Origin: Desulfobacula sp.
GTDB lineage: Bacteria; Desulfobacterota; Desulfobacteria; Desulfobacterales; Desulfobacteraceae
Assembly: GCA_018702715.1 (NCBI GenBank)
Contig: JABIYQ010000438.1
Location: forward strand, 1-33,293
Length of the DNA stretch: 33,293 nt
Reading direction: 5' to 3'
Every line of letters starts with the position of its first letter. Within the stretch, counting starts at the first letter, position 1. The notes under the pieces were generated by a model. That model was given only the letters and a program-made list of their open reading frames with translations, was not told where the DNA came from and searched no databases. Position numbers and translations under genes: made by a program. Below are positions 8,941-16,703 of the stretch, one piece after another.

Positions 8941-10476
8941 CTAATATGCATCACTGTCTGCGCCCTCTCCTGAGCTAATCATTCCTTTTTTTGATTTTGT
9001 CTTAACCTTTTTAACAACCGCAGATTTTTTTTCTTTGGGGGCAGCAACGCCATAAGTCATTTGTTTTTTAACCTGCTGTGACATTGCCTGGGAAGATGGA
9101 GACCAGCCCATCACCTTCAGTACCATGGGTTTGTCTGTAAATGGATGAATTAACTCCTTTGTCATGAACCCATGAATGCCTGAGATGTTCTGTTTTGCTG
9201 AAATAGTTTTAATTCTTTCCTGCAATTGATTAAGCGATTTATATTCACTTGTGCCTCCATTTTGTGACGACTCACTTGAGTAGAGGGCAAGGACTTCTCT
9301 TAATTCTTCAGTGGCATTAAATGCAATTTTTTCTCCCATAAAGGTTCGGATAGCACTCATCGCTCTTAACCTTGCTTTTTTACCGGCAACTTCAAATGCC
9401 TTATCCTTACGACCACCGATAACCGTCACGCCGGATTGACCAAAAGATAAAAGCACATGTTCTCCATGTTGGTTAATGTATGCCCGCACTCCTGTTAAGC
9501 ATGCTAACTCAGTAGGATCGTCTGACAATTGTTTTTTAACCTCGGCTTTTGCTTTCTTTCTTGTGAGGCCCTGTGGAGCCATGCCATTTTTCATGCTGTC
9601 TACCATTCTTTGAAGGTTTTGAGACCACAAGGTAATCACTACCACTTGATAGTTATCGTGATAAGAACCTTCAAAAGACTGGATCACCTGCGTTCCCTGG
9701 ATATCAGCAAACGAGCTGGCTGCTGTTTTTACAGATGCTTCACTGATATTACTCAGATCACTCATCTTATTTCTTTTAATTTTTTCATTTTCCTTTTTTT
9801 GTTCTATCTTTTTATTCATATCGATGACATCGGCACCGGTGTTTTCAATGGCCTGATCAAGTTTTGCATCAGCAAGCTTAGATGCTTTTTCAAACAATCC
9901 ATAGATTTTATCTTTTACACCAAATGTATCAATATTCTTTTTAATCGTTGGACTGGCATTCACTATTCTTTCCAGGTCTGCGCGTTCTTTTGGATTTATC
10001 TGCCTTTCAGAACTGCCACGTGCTGTCGTTAAATCAACACCAAGAAACAAGGCGGTTTTTACCTTTGCTTCAAGCTCAGCTCGCTGGTAGGCAAGATATC
10101 TGCTGTCAATATAGCCCGGGTTATCGGGTTGGGCGTTGACCGGTGCTGAACCGATACTTATATATAAAAGTTTGCCGTCCTTGAGGTTGCGTCCTTCTTC
10201 CAAACCCTTTTCATCGAGCCAGTCCTGAGCAGCCTCCACTGGTACCTGATTTTCTGCAAGGAGGTGTCCCTGGTTTTTCTGTTCTTCGCTAACGATCTGT
10301 ACTCCCGGACTAGTCGTTATCACTTTCCAATCATTAGAACTCATTGACACAGCAGCCTTCTCGCTCTCATCTGGTCCCTGGGCTGATGACTGGACAGTTA
10401 ACATTAAAAAACAGACCAAAACCAAAATCAGTTTAAAAAAACACTTTTCAATCCCATTTTCGCAGAATTTTTCCAT
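8941..10476 (-). CDS. Exported protein with LPP20-like module (DUF6844-like?), unknown function
   Basis: 511 residues; ATG 10476 with AAGGAG 7 nt upstream. The signal peptide is unusually long before its hydrophobic core (residues 1 to about 33, ending SSAQG). The middle is helical and charged (residues about 215-245, many Glu/Lys). Around residue 365 the pattern GRKDKAFEVAGKKARLRAMSAIRTFMGE repeats the Ala/basic helix seen in the two downstream genes. The C-terminus is a basic low-complexity tail (KKSAVVKKVKTKSKKG). The overall pattern recalls the DUF6844 group of exported proteins, but this is from memory and unverified. First gene of the left minus-strand block. Confidence 0.75.
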   Translation of the reverse strand: MEKFCENGIEKCFFKLILVLVCFLMLTVQSSAQGPDESEKAAVSMSSNDWKVITTSPGVQIVSEEQKNQGHLLAENQVPVEAAQDWLDEKGLEEGRNLKDGKLLYISIGSAPVNAQPDNPGYIDSRYLAYQRAELEAKVKTALFLGVDLTTARGSSERQINPKERADLERIVNASPTIKKNIDTFGVKDKIYGLFEKASKLADAKLDQAIENTGADVIDMNKKIEQKKENEKIKRNKMSDLSNISEASVKTAASSFADIQGTQVIQSFEGSYHDNYQVVVITLWSQNLQRMVDSMKNGMAPQGLTRKKAKAEVKKQLSDDPTELACLTGVRAYINQHGEHVLLSFGQSGVTVIGGRKDKAFEVAGKKARLRAMSAIRTFMGEKIAFNATEELREVLALYSSESSQNGGTSEYKSLNQLQERIKTISAKQNISGIHGFMTKELIHPFTDKPMVLKVMGWSPSSQAMSQQVKKQMTYGVAAPKEKKSAVVKKVKTKSKKGMISSGEGADSDAY

Positions 10477-10865
10477 TGTGCTTCTCCTTTGTGAATTATT
10501 CGTAAGGTTTTTACTTTCTCTTATTTTGTGTCGTAATGAATTTCTATCTAAATGGTTATAGTTTTTTAATCAGTTTCTTGTTTTAATGTCAATTTTTTAA
10601 TTTCTTTTGTTTACAATGACGAATTCATTTTATTTTTGTTCATTTTTTTATTAAAAATAATTTTGAACAAATAAAGATTTGTCACGTGTAGCGTCTGTGT
10701 GCTTCAGCAACTGCGAGGTTTAAATCGTCCTTTGTTTCAGGGATAACAGTTAGGTAGATGTGGGATTTCGGGCGCTACTGCTCTTGCTGTTCGTGTCATA
10801 TTTTAATGAATCAAATGCTCTGGTTTTTGTTATTAATTAAATATGGTGTCCACGAAATTTACCCG
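10477..10865. other. Intergenic region, no gene seen
   Basis: About 390 bp without a credible gene. The part nearest the gene at 8941-10476 (to about 10680) is very AT-rich. On the minus strand a TTGACA occurs at 10592-10587, but the hexamer 17 nt further (TTAAAA) is a poor -10, so a sigma70 promoter here is only a possibility. The stretch 10680-10865 is more GC-balanced, carries no repeat I could match elsewhere in the window, and leads into the repeated element downstream of the first VR. Confidence 0.4.
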
Positions 10866-10993
10866 CGTCCGCATCCGGACCCTGATGCCCCGACCCTTCC
10901 GCTGCTCCGCAATACTCCAGGGTACGTGTCATCATGACCAGCTGCTCCTGCTGTCCTGATGCTTTGCCATTCTACTGACCTGTTTCTACTGTT
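10866..10993 (-). repeat. DGR target 3' element, copy A
   Basis: 128 nt lying directly after the TAG stop of the caspase-FGE gene at 10994-12673. It aligns without gaps to 14503-14630 (about 17 differences by eye) and to 17351-17478. The most conserved core on the plus strand contains cccttccgctgctccgcaa, identical in all three. It is markedly more GC-rich than the surrounding DNA. ACCCTG and CAGGGT flank the core as an inverted repeat in copies A and B, but this is not kept in copy C. No such element follows the template repeat. It may mark a recipient site for retrohoming or may be the shared tail of duplicated genes. Confidence 0.75.
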
Positions 10994-12673
10994 CTATTGC
11001 CGGACTCGGGAAAGACAGAGGCGGAACCCAATGTAACTGAAACGGATATCAGCAGAGTCCCTGACCCGGTTCGCTGCACGCACGTCCCTGGGGCCGCTGT
11101 TCCAGCTGCCACCACGGATCACGCGGGAATCTCCACCGGAAGTTATCACAGGATTGTTGCGATCATGTTTTGAATAGGCATTTTTATCATACACATCTTC
11201 GCACCACTCCCAGACATTGCCCAGCATGTCATAAAGGCCAAAGGGATTGACTCTGAATGTGCCGACAGGTGATGTATATTGATACCCGTCACTACAGGGG
11301 AATGAAGAATTCCAGTTGTCTTTGTCAGCCACATTGGCATATTTACAAGCTTCTGCGACATTGGTGCCCCAGAATCGCATGAAATCAGTGCCACCCCTGG
11401 CAGCATACGCCCATTGGGCTTCTGTGGGAAGGGCAAAGTTCTGGCCTGTTTTTGTGCTCAGCCATTTGATGAATTCTTTGGCATCGTTCCATGACACACA
11501 GACAACTGGGTGAGCGTCATCCTGGCTGTATCCTGTTTTTTCCCAGTTATAGCCCGGCAGTTCTTTCCATTTCCAGTCTGTCTCTTTATTGGAAATATAG
11601 GCTTTACCCTTTTTGTCTGCATCGGTTTTGTAGCCGGTTTGATTGATAAACTGCCTGAACTGTCCCTTTGTCACCTCGGTCTTTGCCGCCCAGAATCCGT
11701 CCACACAGGTTTCATGCCGGGGAAGTTCGTCATCATAAAATTTATTGTATGTTTCCTTTCCCGCTTCTTTTATCAGATACTGCTTTTCAGCTTTGCTCTG
11801 ACCCATTCGAAAACATCCCTTTGGCACCCACACAAACTCCATGCCGGTTACAGGGTCTTTCCAGGTGTCTTTCGGGCTGGGAATAGCCGGAGCAATGGCT
11901 TTTCTTTCAGATTCAACTTCTTTTGTACCGCCAGCAAGAAAGTATTTTTCTACAGGCGTTGATGAGATCCACGGCACTTGATCGTTGTTAGTCGCTCTCA
12001 TGACATCCAACCCGGTCTGGTTGAGCATCTCCTGGACTGAAAGGACAGGGTTTTCCAGATTTTTCAAGAGTTGAGCCGTGTAGGTACCGTTACGCCCCAC
12101 ACCATCAGCCGCTTTCCTGCCGGGTGCAGTGGCATAGGCAATGATGGAACCTGTGGGTGCATCCATTCGGGCAAGACCTCTGGCACTGCCCCTGCCGCTG
12201 AAACTTCTGAACGGGTTGTCCCGGCAGGCATCCAGAATTATAATGTTAAGTTTGTTGTTGGCTTCTTCCATCGCCCCAAGTACGTACATCATTTTCAAGC
12301 CCTGGTCCTCAATATCATATTTACGTTTAATATCCACACCCACCGGCACCATAAAGTTGGTTCCATCCACTTGGACACCATGGCCGGCGTAATAAAAAAG
12401 GCCCACACCGCCCTGTTTAATCTTATCACCGAATATCCGCACGGCATTACGAATCCGACTTCGGTCGGCATTGGTCCTGAGGATTACCTCAAACCCGAGT
12501 TTTTCAAGGGCCGCCTTCATGTCAGTGGCATCGTTCACCGGGTTTTGTAAAGGATCTATTGATTTATAGGCGCTGTTCCCGATCACAAGTGCGGTGCGGT
12601 TGGCAGCCGCAGCCATATGAACAGAGGCAATAAACAGCAGCAGTGTTATAAAAAATATGATTTTTTGTGTCAT
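10994..12673 (-). CDS. DGR target 1: exported caspase-like / FGE (C-type lectin) protein
   Basis: 559 residues. The ATG at 12673 has AGGAG 6 nt upstream; an upstream in-frame ATG has no site. The Sec signal ends near MAAAAN. Residues about 25-250 are a Peptidase C14 caspase-like domain: RTALVIGNSAY, His98 in YYAGHG, Cys150 in LDACRDNPF. Residues about 273-553 are an FGE-sulfatase/C-type-lectin domain starting DPVTGMEFVWVPKGC and including LPTEAQWAYAARGG and GNVWEWCEDVYD. The last 44 residues are the DGR variable region: core residues 515-548, invariant tail GFRLCLSRVRQ. The FGE fold is a known DGR display scaffold, so the varied residues should form the ligand site. It is the closest target to the TR and reverse transcriptase. 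Confidence 0.93.
   Translation of the reverse strand: MTQKIIFFITLLLFIASVHMAAAANRTALVIGNSAYKSIDPLQNPVNDATDMKAALEKLGFEVILRTNADRSRIRNAVRIFGDKIKQGGVGLFYYAGHGVQVDGTNFMVPVGVDIKRKYDIEDQGLKMMYVLGAMEEANNKLNIIILDACRDNPFRSFSGRGSARGLARMDAPTGSIIAYATAPGRKAADGVGRNGTYTAQLLKNLENPVLSVQEMLNQTGLDVMRATNNDQVPWISSTPVEKYFLAGGTKEVESERKAIAPAIPSPKDTWKDPVTGMEFVWVPKGCFRMGQSKAEKQYLIKEAGKETYNKFYDDELPRHETCVDGFWAAKTEVTKGQFRQFINQTGYKTDADKKGKAYISNKETDWKWKELPGYNWEKTGYSQDDAHPVVCVSWNDAKEFIKWLSTKTGQNFALPTEAQWAYAARGGTDFMRFWGTNVAEACKYANVADKDNWNSSFPCSDGYQYTSPVGTFRVNPFGLYDMLGNVWEWCEDVYDKNAYSKHDRNNPVITSGGDSRVIRGGSWNSGPRDVRAANRVRDSADIRFSYIGFRLCLSRVRQ
11000..11131 (-). repeat. DGR variable region VR1
   Basis: Aligns without gaps to TR 12858-12989 (offset 1858). 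In the 102-nt core (11030-11131) there are 15 differences and every one is at an adenine of the template in coding sense: for example AAC codons have become TAC, TTC, ATC, GAC, GTC, GGC and AGC. The 30 nt at 11000-11029, encoding GFRLCLSRVR, are the likely IMH. They differ from the TR by one base (GTC here, GCC in the TR). Confidence 0.95.
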
Positions 12674-12800
12674 CTGGCTCTCCTGAATCTTATATTTAAC
12701 CCGTTTTTTCATCCCCTGCTTTAAAATTGTACTGTCCGGGCCTTTGAATCACCTTGACGGTTTTTTTCTACCAGCCCGATCAGTAGTAATACGCTCTTTG

Positions 12801-12817
12801 TTCCCCAAAAAAGGGAA
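12801..12817 (-). other. Small inverted repeat downstream of TR
   Basis: TTCCC (12801-12805) and GGGAA (12813-12817) can pair over a 7-nt A/T loop, about 18 nt beyond the larger TR hairpin in the transcript direction. Short enough to occur by chance; noted because DGR template RNAs usually need structured flanks. Confidence 0.3.
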
Positions 12818-12834
12818 GCGGGAATATACGTTGT

Positions 12835-12861
12835 CCGGCAATTATCAATTATCACTGCCGG
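12835..12861 (-). other. Hairpin at the 3' end of the TR transcript
   Basis: Minus-strand CCGGCA (12861-12856) and TGCCGG (12840-12835) form a perfect 6-bp GC-rich stem, with a possible G-T pair inside, around a 15-nt AT-rich loop that starts at the TR end and includes its TGA. No T-run follows, so it is not a standard terminator. None of the VRs has the matching right arm. It could fold the template RNA for priming or binding by the reverse transcriptase complex (inference). Confidence 0.6.
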
Positions 12862-12990
12862 GCTCGGGAAAGACAGAGGCGGAACCCTATGTTACTGTTT
12901 CGGTTATCAGCAGAGTTCCTGTTCCGGTTCGCTGCACGCACGTTCCTGGGGTTGTTGTTCCAGCTGCCACCACGGTTCACGCGGGAATTT
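12855..12990 (-). repeat. DGR template repeat (TR)
   Basis: Lies 19 nt after the reverse transcriptase stop, same strand. In coding sense it reads like the end of the FGE domain, but with 11 AAC codons at 12891, 12897, 12903, 12915, 12921, 12927, 12942, 12951, 12954, 12957 and 12975, plus one AAT at 12987. The core 12888-12989 has 33 adenines; the three VRs differ from it at 15, 18 and 11 of these and nowhere else. AAC codons cannot turn into stops when A is randomised. The IMH* end (12858-12887) differs from all VRs by GCC in place of GTC, and the following codons are CAG TGA rather than CAA TAG. The 12674-12834 spacer between the TR and target 1 shows no gene. Confidence 0.95.
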
Positions 12991-13008
12991 TCCTGTATAT
13001 CCCTGTTT

Positions 13009-14007
13009 TTAAATATCCATGCATTTTCTGGCAAGATTTTTACGCCATCCATAACTATTTATATGATAAAGCCCTGCCCATAACGCATTGGTTCTCTCCT
13101 GCAAATCAAGTGCATCCATTGTTTTGGATCTGTATTTTTTTTCATATTGTTTAATCCGGACACGAATCCTTTTTTTGGAGGATGAACTCAGCTTTAAAAC
13201 CCCGGGGTAAATCACAGAGCCCAGAAACCCGATTCCTTTATCGGTCCGGTTAATCTGTCCTCCATTTTTTATGTGAAGTTTAAGGTCGTTGTTCAGATAT
13301 TGTCTGCTGTCATCCCTCAACTGACAAAGCATGGATTTGTCCCCTACAATAAGCATATCATCCATATATCTTAAATAAAACCTTGCCTTTTTTGCCTGCT
13401 TGATCCAGTGATCAAACCGGGTCAGATAAAAGTTTGCAAAATACTGGCTGGTCAGATTGCCCAGGGGCAGTCCTTTCCCATGAGCTGTATTGTAGGACTC
13501 AATAATATCAAATAAGATAACCAATACTTTTTTATCCTTTATCCTGCTATACAGCATTTGCTTTAAAATAGCATGATCAACGGAATCAAAAAACTTTGAA
13601 ATATCCATTTTAAGATAAAAATCATGGCAGGCCGCCCATTTTCTTGCCTTTGAAAGTGCTCCATGCTGCCCTTTGTCTTTCTGGCAGGCATAGCTGTGAA
13701 AAATCTGTGATTGATCCAGAATAGGTCCGCAAACATTCATCAGGGCATGGTGTGCAACTCTTTCCTTAAACGCCGCCGCACAGATATCCCTGGTTTTAGG
13801 ATCATGAACGGTGAAAAAAGAATATGTTCCAAATATCATGGTATCGGTATCGATCTTTATCCTTAAAGTGTGGAGATTTTCAGTAAGATTTTTTCTGAAT
13901 TGAATAACATCCTTTCTATCGGCTTTGCCTTTGGCAGCCTTATGAAAGGCGATCAGCAGGTTTTCATAGTCCAGAATACTAGCCATAAGGTCGCCATATC
14001 TTTTCAT
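13009..14007 (-). CDS. DGR reverse transcriptase
   Basis: 332 residues, a normal length for this family. Group-II-intron-like reverse transcriptase that copies the template RNA with errors at adenines. Motifs in order: FHSYACQKDKGQHGAL (about 103-118), catalytic Asp135 in LKMDISKFFDSVDH, motif 4 GLPLGNLTSQYFANFYL (179-195) carrying the SQ typical of DGR enzymes, YMDD at 214-217 with catalytic Asp216/217, and GFLG (260-263). There is no maturase or endonuclease domain. The ATG at 14007 overlaps the stop of the HRDC gene by 4 nt (ATGA), implying coupled translation. Its stop lies 19 nt before the TR, so RT and template are probably on one transcript. RT upstream of TR is the reverse of the best-known phage arrangement. 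Confidence 0.97.
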   Translation of the reverse strand: MKRYGDLMASILDYENLLIAFHKAAKGKADRKDVIQFRKNLTENLHTLRIKIDTDTMIFGTYSFFTVHDPKTRDICAAAFKERVAHHALMNVCGPILDQSQIFHSYACQKDKGQHGALSKARKWAACHDFYLKMDISKFFDSVDHAILKQMLYSRIKDKKVLVILFDIIESYNTAHGKGLPLGNLTSQYFANFYLTRFDHWIKQAKKARFYLRYMDDMLIVGDKSMLCQLRDDSRQYLNNDLKLHIKNGGQINRTDKGIGFLGSVIYPGVLKLSSSSKKRIRVRIKQYEKKYRSKTMDALDLQERTNALWAGLYHINSYGWRKNLARKCMDI

Positions 14008-14480
14008 TGGATGGTTTCGTTTTTATGGGTGTCTGCCAAACCTGAAAATATTTCCCGGCACAGGGCAATAAAGGTATTACCATATTTTTTCACCTTTGAT
14101 TCTCCCACGCCTTGAATGGAAAGCAGCCCTTGTTTATTTTCAATCCTTTTTTCCACAATTTTTGCCAGTTGCGCATTGGTGAAAATGGCATAAACCGGCA
14201 CCCCTTCTTTTTCAGCAAGTGATTTTCTCAAATCTCGAAGCTGGGAAAAAATGATAAAATCGTCTTCTGACAATTTTTCCCTATAGTCTATTTTTGGTGC
14301 CGCCTGATTCTTCGCCTTATTTGAATCAAGATATTCCACTATAAATATTAAATAGGGAATTTCCTTTTTAACCACGAAATGGGACTGTACAGAAACCACC
14401 CGGGTTGAAGAAAGAAATCCATTCAAATCTTCCGGCGATTCAGGCGGCGGAACCGGATATGTAAAAATTTTATATTTCAT
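14004..14480 (-). CDS. DGR accessory protein with HRDC domain
   Basis: 158 residues; ATG 14480 with AGGA 7 nt upstream. Residues about 1-60 form a small, partly beta domain (YLIFIVEYLD) that I do not recognise. Residues about 75-145 are an HRDC domain: FSQLRDLRKSLAEKEGVPVYAIFTNAQLAKIVEKR, then LLSIQGVGESKVKKYG and FIALCREIF, as in RecQ and RNase D C-termini. HRDC proteins bind nucleic acid and are known as one class of DGR accessory protein in elements that lack the Avd protein; no Avd-like gene is seen here. The 4-nt overlap with the reverse transcriptase gene supports a joint role, probably handling the template RNA or cDNA. Confidence 0.92.
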   Translation of the reverse strand: MKYKIFTYPVPPPESPEDLNGFLSSTRVVSVQSHFVVKKEIPYLIFIVEYLDSNKAKNQAAPKIDYREKLSEDDFIIFSQLRDLRKSLAEKEGVPVYAIFTNAQLAKIVEKRIENKQGLLSIQGVGESKVKKYGNTFIALCREIFSGLADTHKNETIQ

Positions 14481-14502
14481 TTATTATTCCTTTTTTTCCG
14501 CC

Positions 14503-14630
14503 CGTCCGCACCCGGACCCTGATGCCCCGACCCTTCCGCTGCTCCGCAATGCTCCAGGGTACGAGTCATCCTGACCGGCTGCTTCTGCTGTCCTCATGCT
14601 CTGATATTCTGCTGCCGTGCTCCTGCTGCT
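14503..14630 (-). repeat. DGR target 3' element, copy B
   Basis: Ungapped 128-nt copy of the element at 10866-10993, directly after the TAG stop of target 2 and ending 22 nt before the HRDC gene start. It keeps the ACCCTG/CAGGGT inverted repeat around the conserved core. It is GC-rich against an AT-rich background. Confidence 0.75.
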
Positions 14631-16535
14631 CTATTGCCGGACTCGGGAAAGACAGAGGCGGAACCCAATGAAACTGTTTCGGATACCAGCAGAGCTCCTG
14701 CCCCGGTCCGCTGCACGCACGCGCCCGGGGTCGTTGCGCCAGCCGCCACCACGGAGCACGCGGGAATTTCCACCGGAAGTTATCACAGGATTGTTGCGAA
14801 CATGCCTTGAATAGGCATTTTTATCATACACATCTTCACACCACTCCCAGACATTGCCGCTCATATCATAGATGCCAAGGCCGTTGGGGTCTTTTGTTCC
14901 GACCCGATGGGTATTACTTCCGCTGTTGGAGTAATACCATGCAACACTGTCTACATCATTTCCACCTGCATATATCTGATCCCTGCCCCCGCTTCTGGCA
15001 GCATATTCCCACTGGGCTTCTGTGGGCAAAGAAAAGCTGTTGCCGGACTGCTGCTTGAGCTTGGAAATATATTGTTGGGCATCATTCCAGGATATAGTCT
15101 CGACCGGATAATCATCCCCTGATCGAAACTTTGAAGGATTGGAACTCATGATTTTCTTCCACTGCCCTTGGGTCACCTCATATTTGCCCATCCAGAACCC
15201 CTCCACGCAGACCTCGTGAACCGGTTTTTCATCAGGGTCGCCTGAGCTGCTGCCCATCTGGTAGCACCCCTCTGGAACCCACACAACCTCCATGCCGGTT
15301 ACAGGGTCTTTCCAGTTCTGCCCCGTCCTGGCTGAATCTTTTTTAAGTTCAACATAAAGATCAACCCCTTCTCCACCAGAAACCCGTATGGGTTCAATCC
15401 TGGTGATATAATCGGTTTTCGACACCTGAATCCGGTATTGTCCGGCATCAAGTTTAATTCCATCCACATATTTCGGGGTGATATCAAGTATCTTTATCGT
15501 GCAGTCTGCAGGCTGGGTAGTGACATATAGCCTACCCTTGGTTTTTTCCCACTCAAAATAAAAGGTTACAACCGCTTTTCTGTTGCTGTTAACTTTTACC
15601 TTTTTTTCAATGGCATCATAGCCCTTAAGTCTTGCTTTTACCCTGTAGGTGCCGGGATCAATGCTGTCAATATCCAGAGGGGCTTTGCCTTTAAAGCCCT
15701 GGTCAATAAATATATCTGCTCCTCCTGGATCGGATATGATGCTCAGCTTTCCCTTGCTGCTGCCTTTAGCAATCGGAGTTGTTACAGTGGTGATTCCCCG
15801 GGCCAGGAAATATTTTGGCACCGGTGTTGAAGACACCCAGGGCACCTGCTTATCATTGGTCTGTTTCATTACCCCCAGCCCTGTCTGGTTAAAAACTTCC
15901 TGGACTGCCAGGCCGGGGTTTTCAAGATTCTTTAAAAGTTCTCCAGTATACACGCCATTTCTGCCAATGCCGTCTTCTGCAAGAAAACCCGGGGATGTTG
16001 CATAGGCGATAATAGAACCGGGTGGAGCATCCATCTTGGCAAGCCCTTTGGAGGCGGATCGAAAACTTCTGGCGAAGGGGTTGTTCCTACAGGCATCGAG
16101 AACGACAATATTTAACCGGTTACCTGCTTCTTTCATCTTACCAAGAATTCTTCCGGCATTGATGCCTTCAAACTCAACATCGGATGCTGATTCGACTTTT
16201 GAATTAACAGGGATTAAATAATTAATATTGTTGATCTGGATACCATGACCGGCAAAATAAAAAATCCCCACTTCAGACCGGGCAAGCTTTCTGGCAAAAA
16301 GATTTATTCCATCTACCATACTTCGTTTATCCGCATCCGTGCGAAGGACAACATCAAACCCCAGTATTTCAAGCTTGGCTGCGATATCTTTTGCATCATT
16401 CACAGGATTTTTAAGGGGAGATGCCTGATAATTACTGTTCCCGATGACAAGGGCAGTGCGATTGGATGCATAGACCAATGACTGATAAAAAGTAAACGCG
16501 ATCAGCAGCAGGAAAAAGATCATTTTTCTGTTCAT
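14631..16535 (-). CDS. DGR target 2: exported caspase-like / PEGA / PEGA / FGE protein
   Basis: 634 residues. ATG 16535 is chosen because GGGGAG lies 8 nt upstream. The Sec signal ends near LVYAS. Caspase-like domain residues about 25-245: RTALVIGNSNY, His97 in YFAGHG, Cys149 in LDACRNNPF. Two PEGA modules follow at about 262-329 (GKLSIISDPGGADIFIDQGF) and 332-398 (GRLYVTTQPADCTIKI); these are beta modules found in surface proteins. The FGE/C-type-lectin domain, residues about 407-628, contains EVTQGQWKKIM, LPTEAQWEYAARSGG and GNVWEWCEDVYDK. The variable region occupies core residues 590-623, followed by GFRLCLSRVRQ. Its FGE domain is very close to that of target 3, suggesting recent duplication or conversion. 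Followed by the HRDC and reverse transcriptase genes. Confidence 0.93.
   Translation of the reverse strand: MNRKMIFFLLLIAFTFYQSLVYASNRTALVIGNSNYQASPLKNPVNDAKDIAAKLEILGFDVVLRTDADKRSMVDGINLFARKLARSEVGIFYFAGHGIQINNINYLIPVNSKVESASDVEFEGINAGRILGKMKEAGNRLNIVVLDACRNNPFARSFRSASKGLAKMDAPPGSIIAYATSPGFLAEDGIGRNGVYTGELLKNLENPGLAVQEVFNQTGLGVMKQTNDKQVPWVSSTPVPKYFLARGITTVTTPIAKGSSKGKLSIISDPGGADIFIDQGFKGKAPLDIDSIDPGTYRVKARLKGYDAIEKKVKVNSNRKAVVTFYFEWEKTKGRLYVTTQPADCTIKILDITPKYVDGIKLDAGQYRIQVSKTDYITRIEPIRVSGGEGVDLYVELKKDSARTGQNWKDPVTGMEVVWVPEGCYQMGSSSGDPDEKPVHEVCVEGFWMGKYEVTQGQWKKIMSSNPSKFRSGDDYPVETISWNDAQQYISKLKQQSGNSFSLPTEAQWEYAARSGGRDQIYAGGNDVDSVAWYYSNSGSNTHRVGTKDPNGLGIYDMSGNVWEWCEDVYDKNAYSRHVRNNPVITSGGNSRVLRGGGWRNDPGRVRAADRGRSSAGIRNSFIGFRLCLSRVRQ
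14637..14768 (-). repeat. DGR variable region VR2
   Basis: Aligns to TR 12858-12989 with offset 1779 and no gaps. The core 14667-14768 differs at 18 positions, all template adenines in coding sense. Changes also affect non-AAC codons (AGC to GGC, AGG to GGG, GAT to GGT), showing that any template A is a target. The IMH (14637-14666) carries the VR-type GTC codon. This is the most diverged of the three VRs. Confidence 0.95.
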
Positions 16536-16703
16536 TTTATTCACTCCCCAATTTGGCAATGGTATTCAATATCTTTTCTTATAAAAATTTTATCGAATAA
16601 AAGTCAAATTTTTCCAAACTTTATTCAAAAAAGAGACATGGAATTCGCAGGCCATTCCGGAACACGCCCGGAATTATAGGAACAGGATTTTTCAAGAATT
16701 TGG

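Noticed and set aside
9529-10032. 167-codon plus-strand open frame opposite the exported protein at 8941-10476
   Set aside because: Antisense to a well-supported gene, no ribosome site, and composition follows the opposite strand.
12071-12550. 159-codon plus-strand frame opposite the caspase domain of target 1, and a similar 150-codon frame at 11510-11962
   Set aside because: Both mirror conserved caspase/FGE codons on the minus strand and have no start signal or recognisable domain.
12835-12861. TR hairpin as a rho-independent terminator
   Set aside because: No T-run follows it on the minus strand.
12852-13052. 66-codon open frame covering the TR, ending GFRLCLSRARQ
   Set aside because: It starts inside the RT 3' end out of frame, has no ribosome site and exists because the template copies coding sequence. 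Treated as TR, not a gene.
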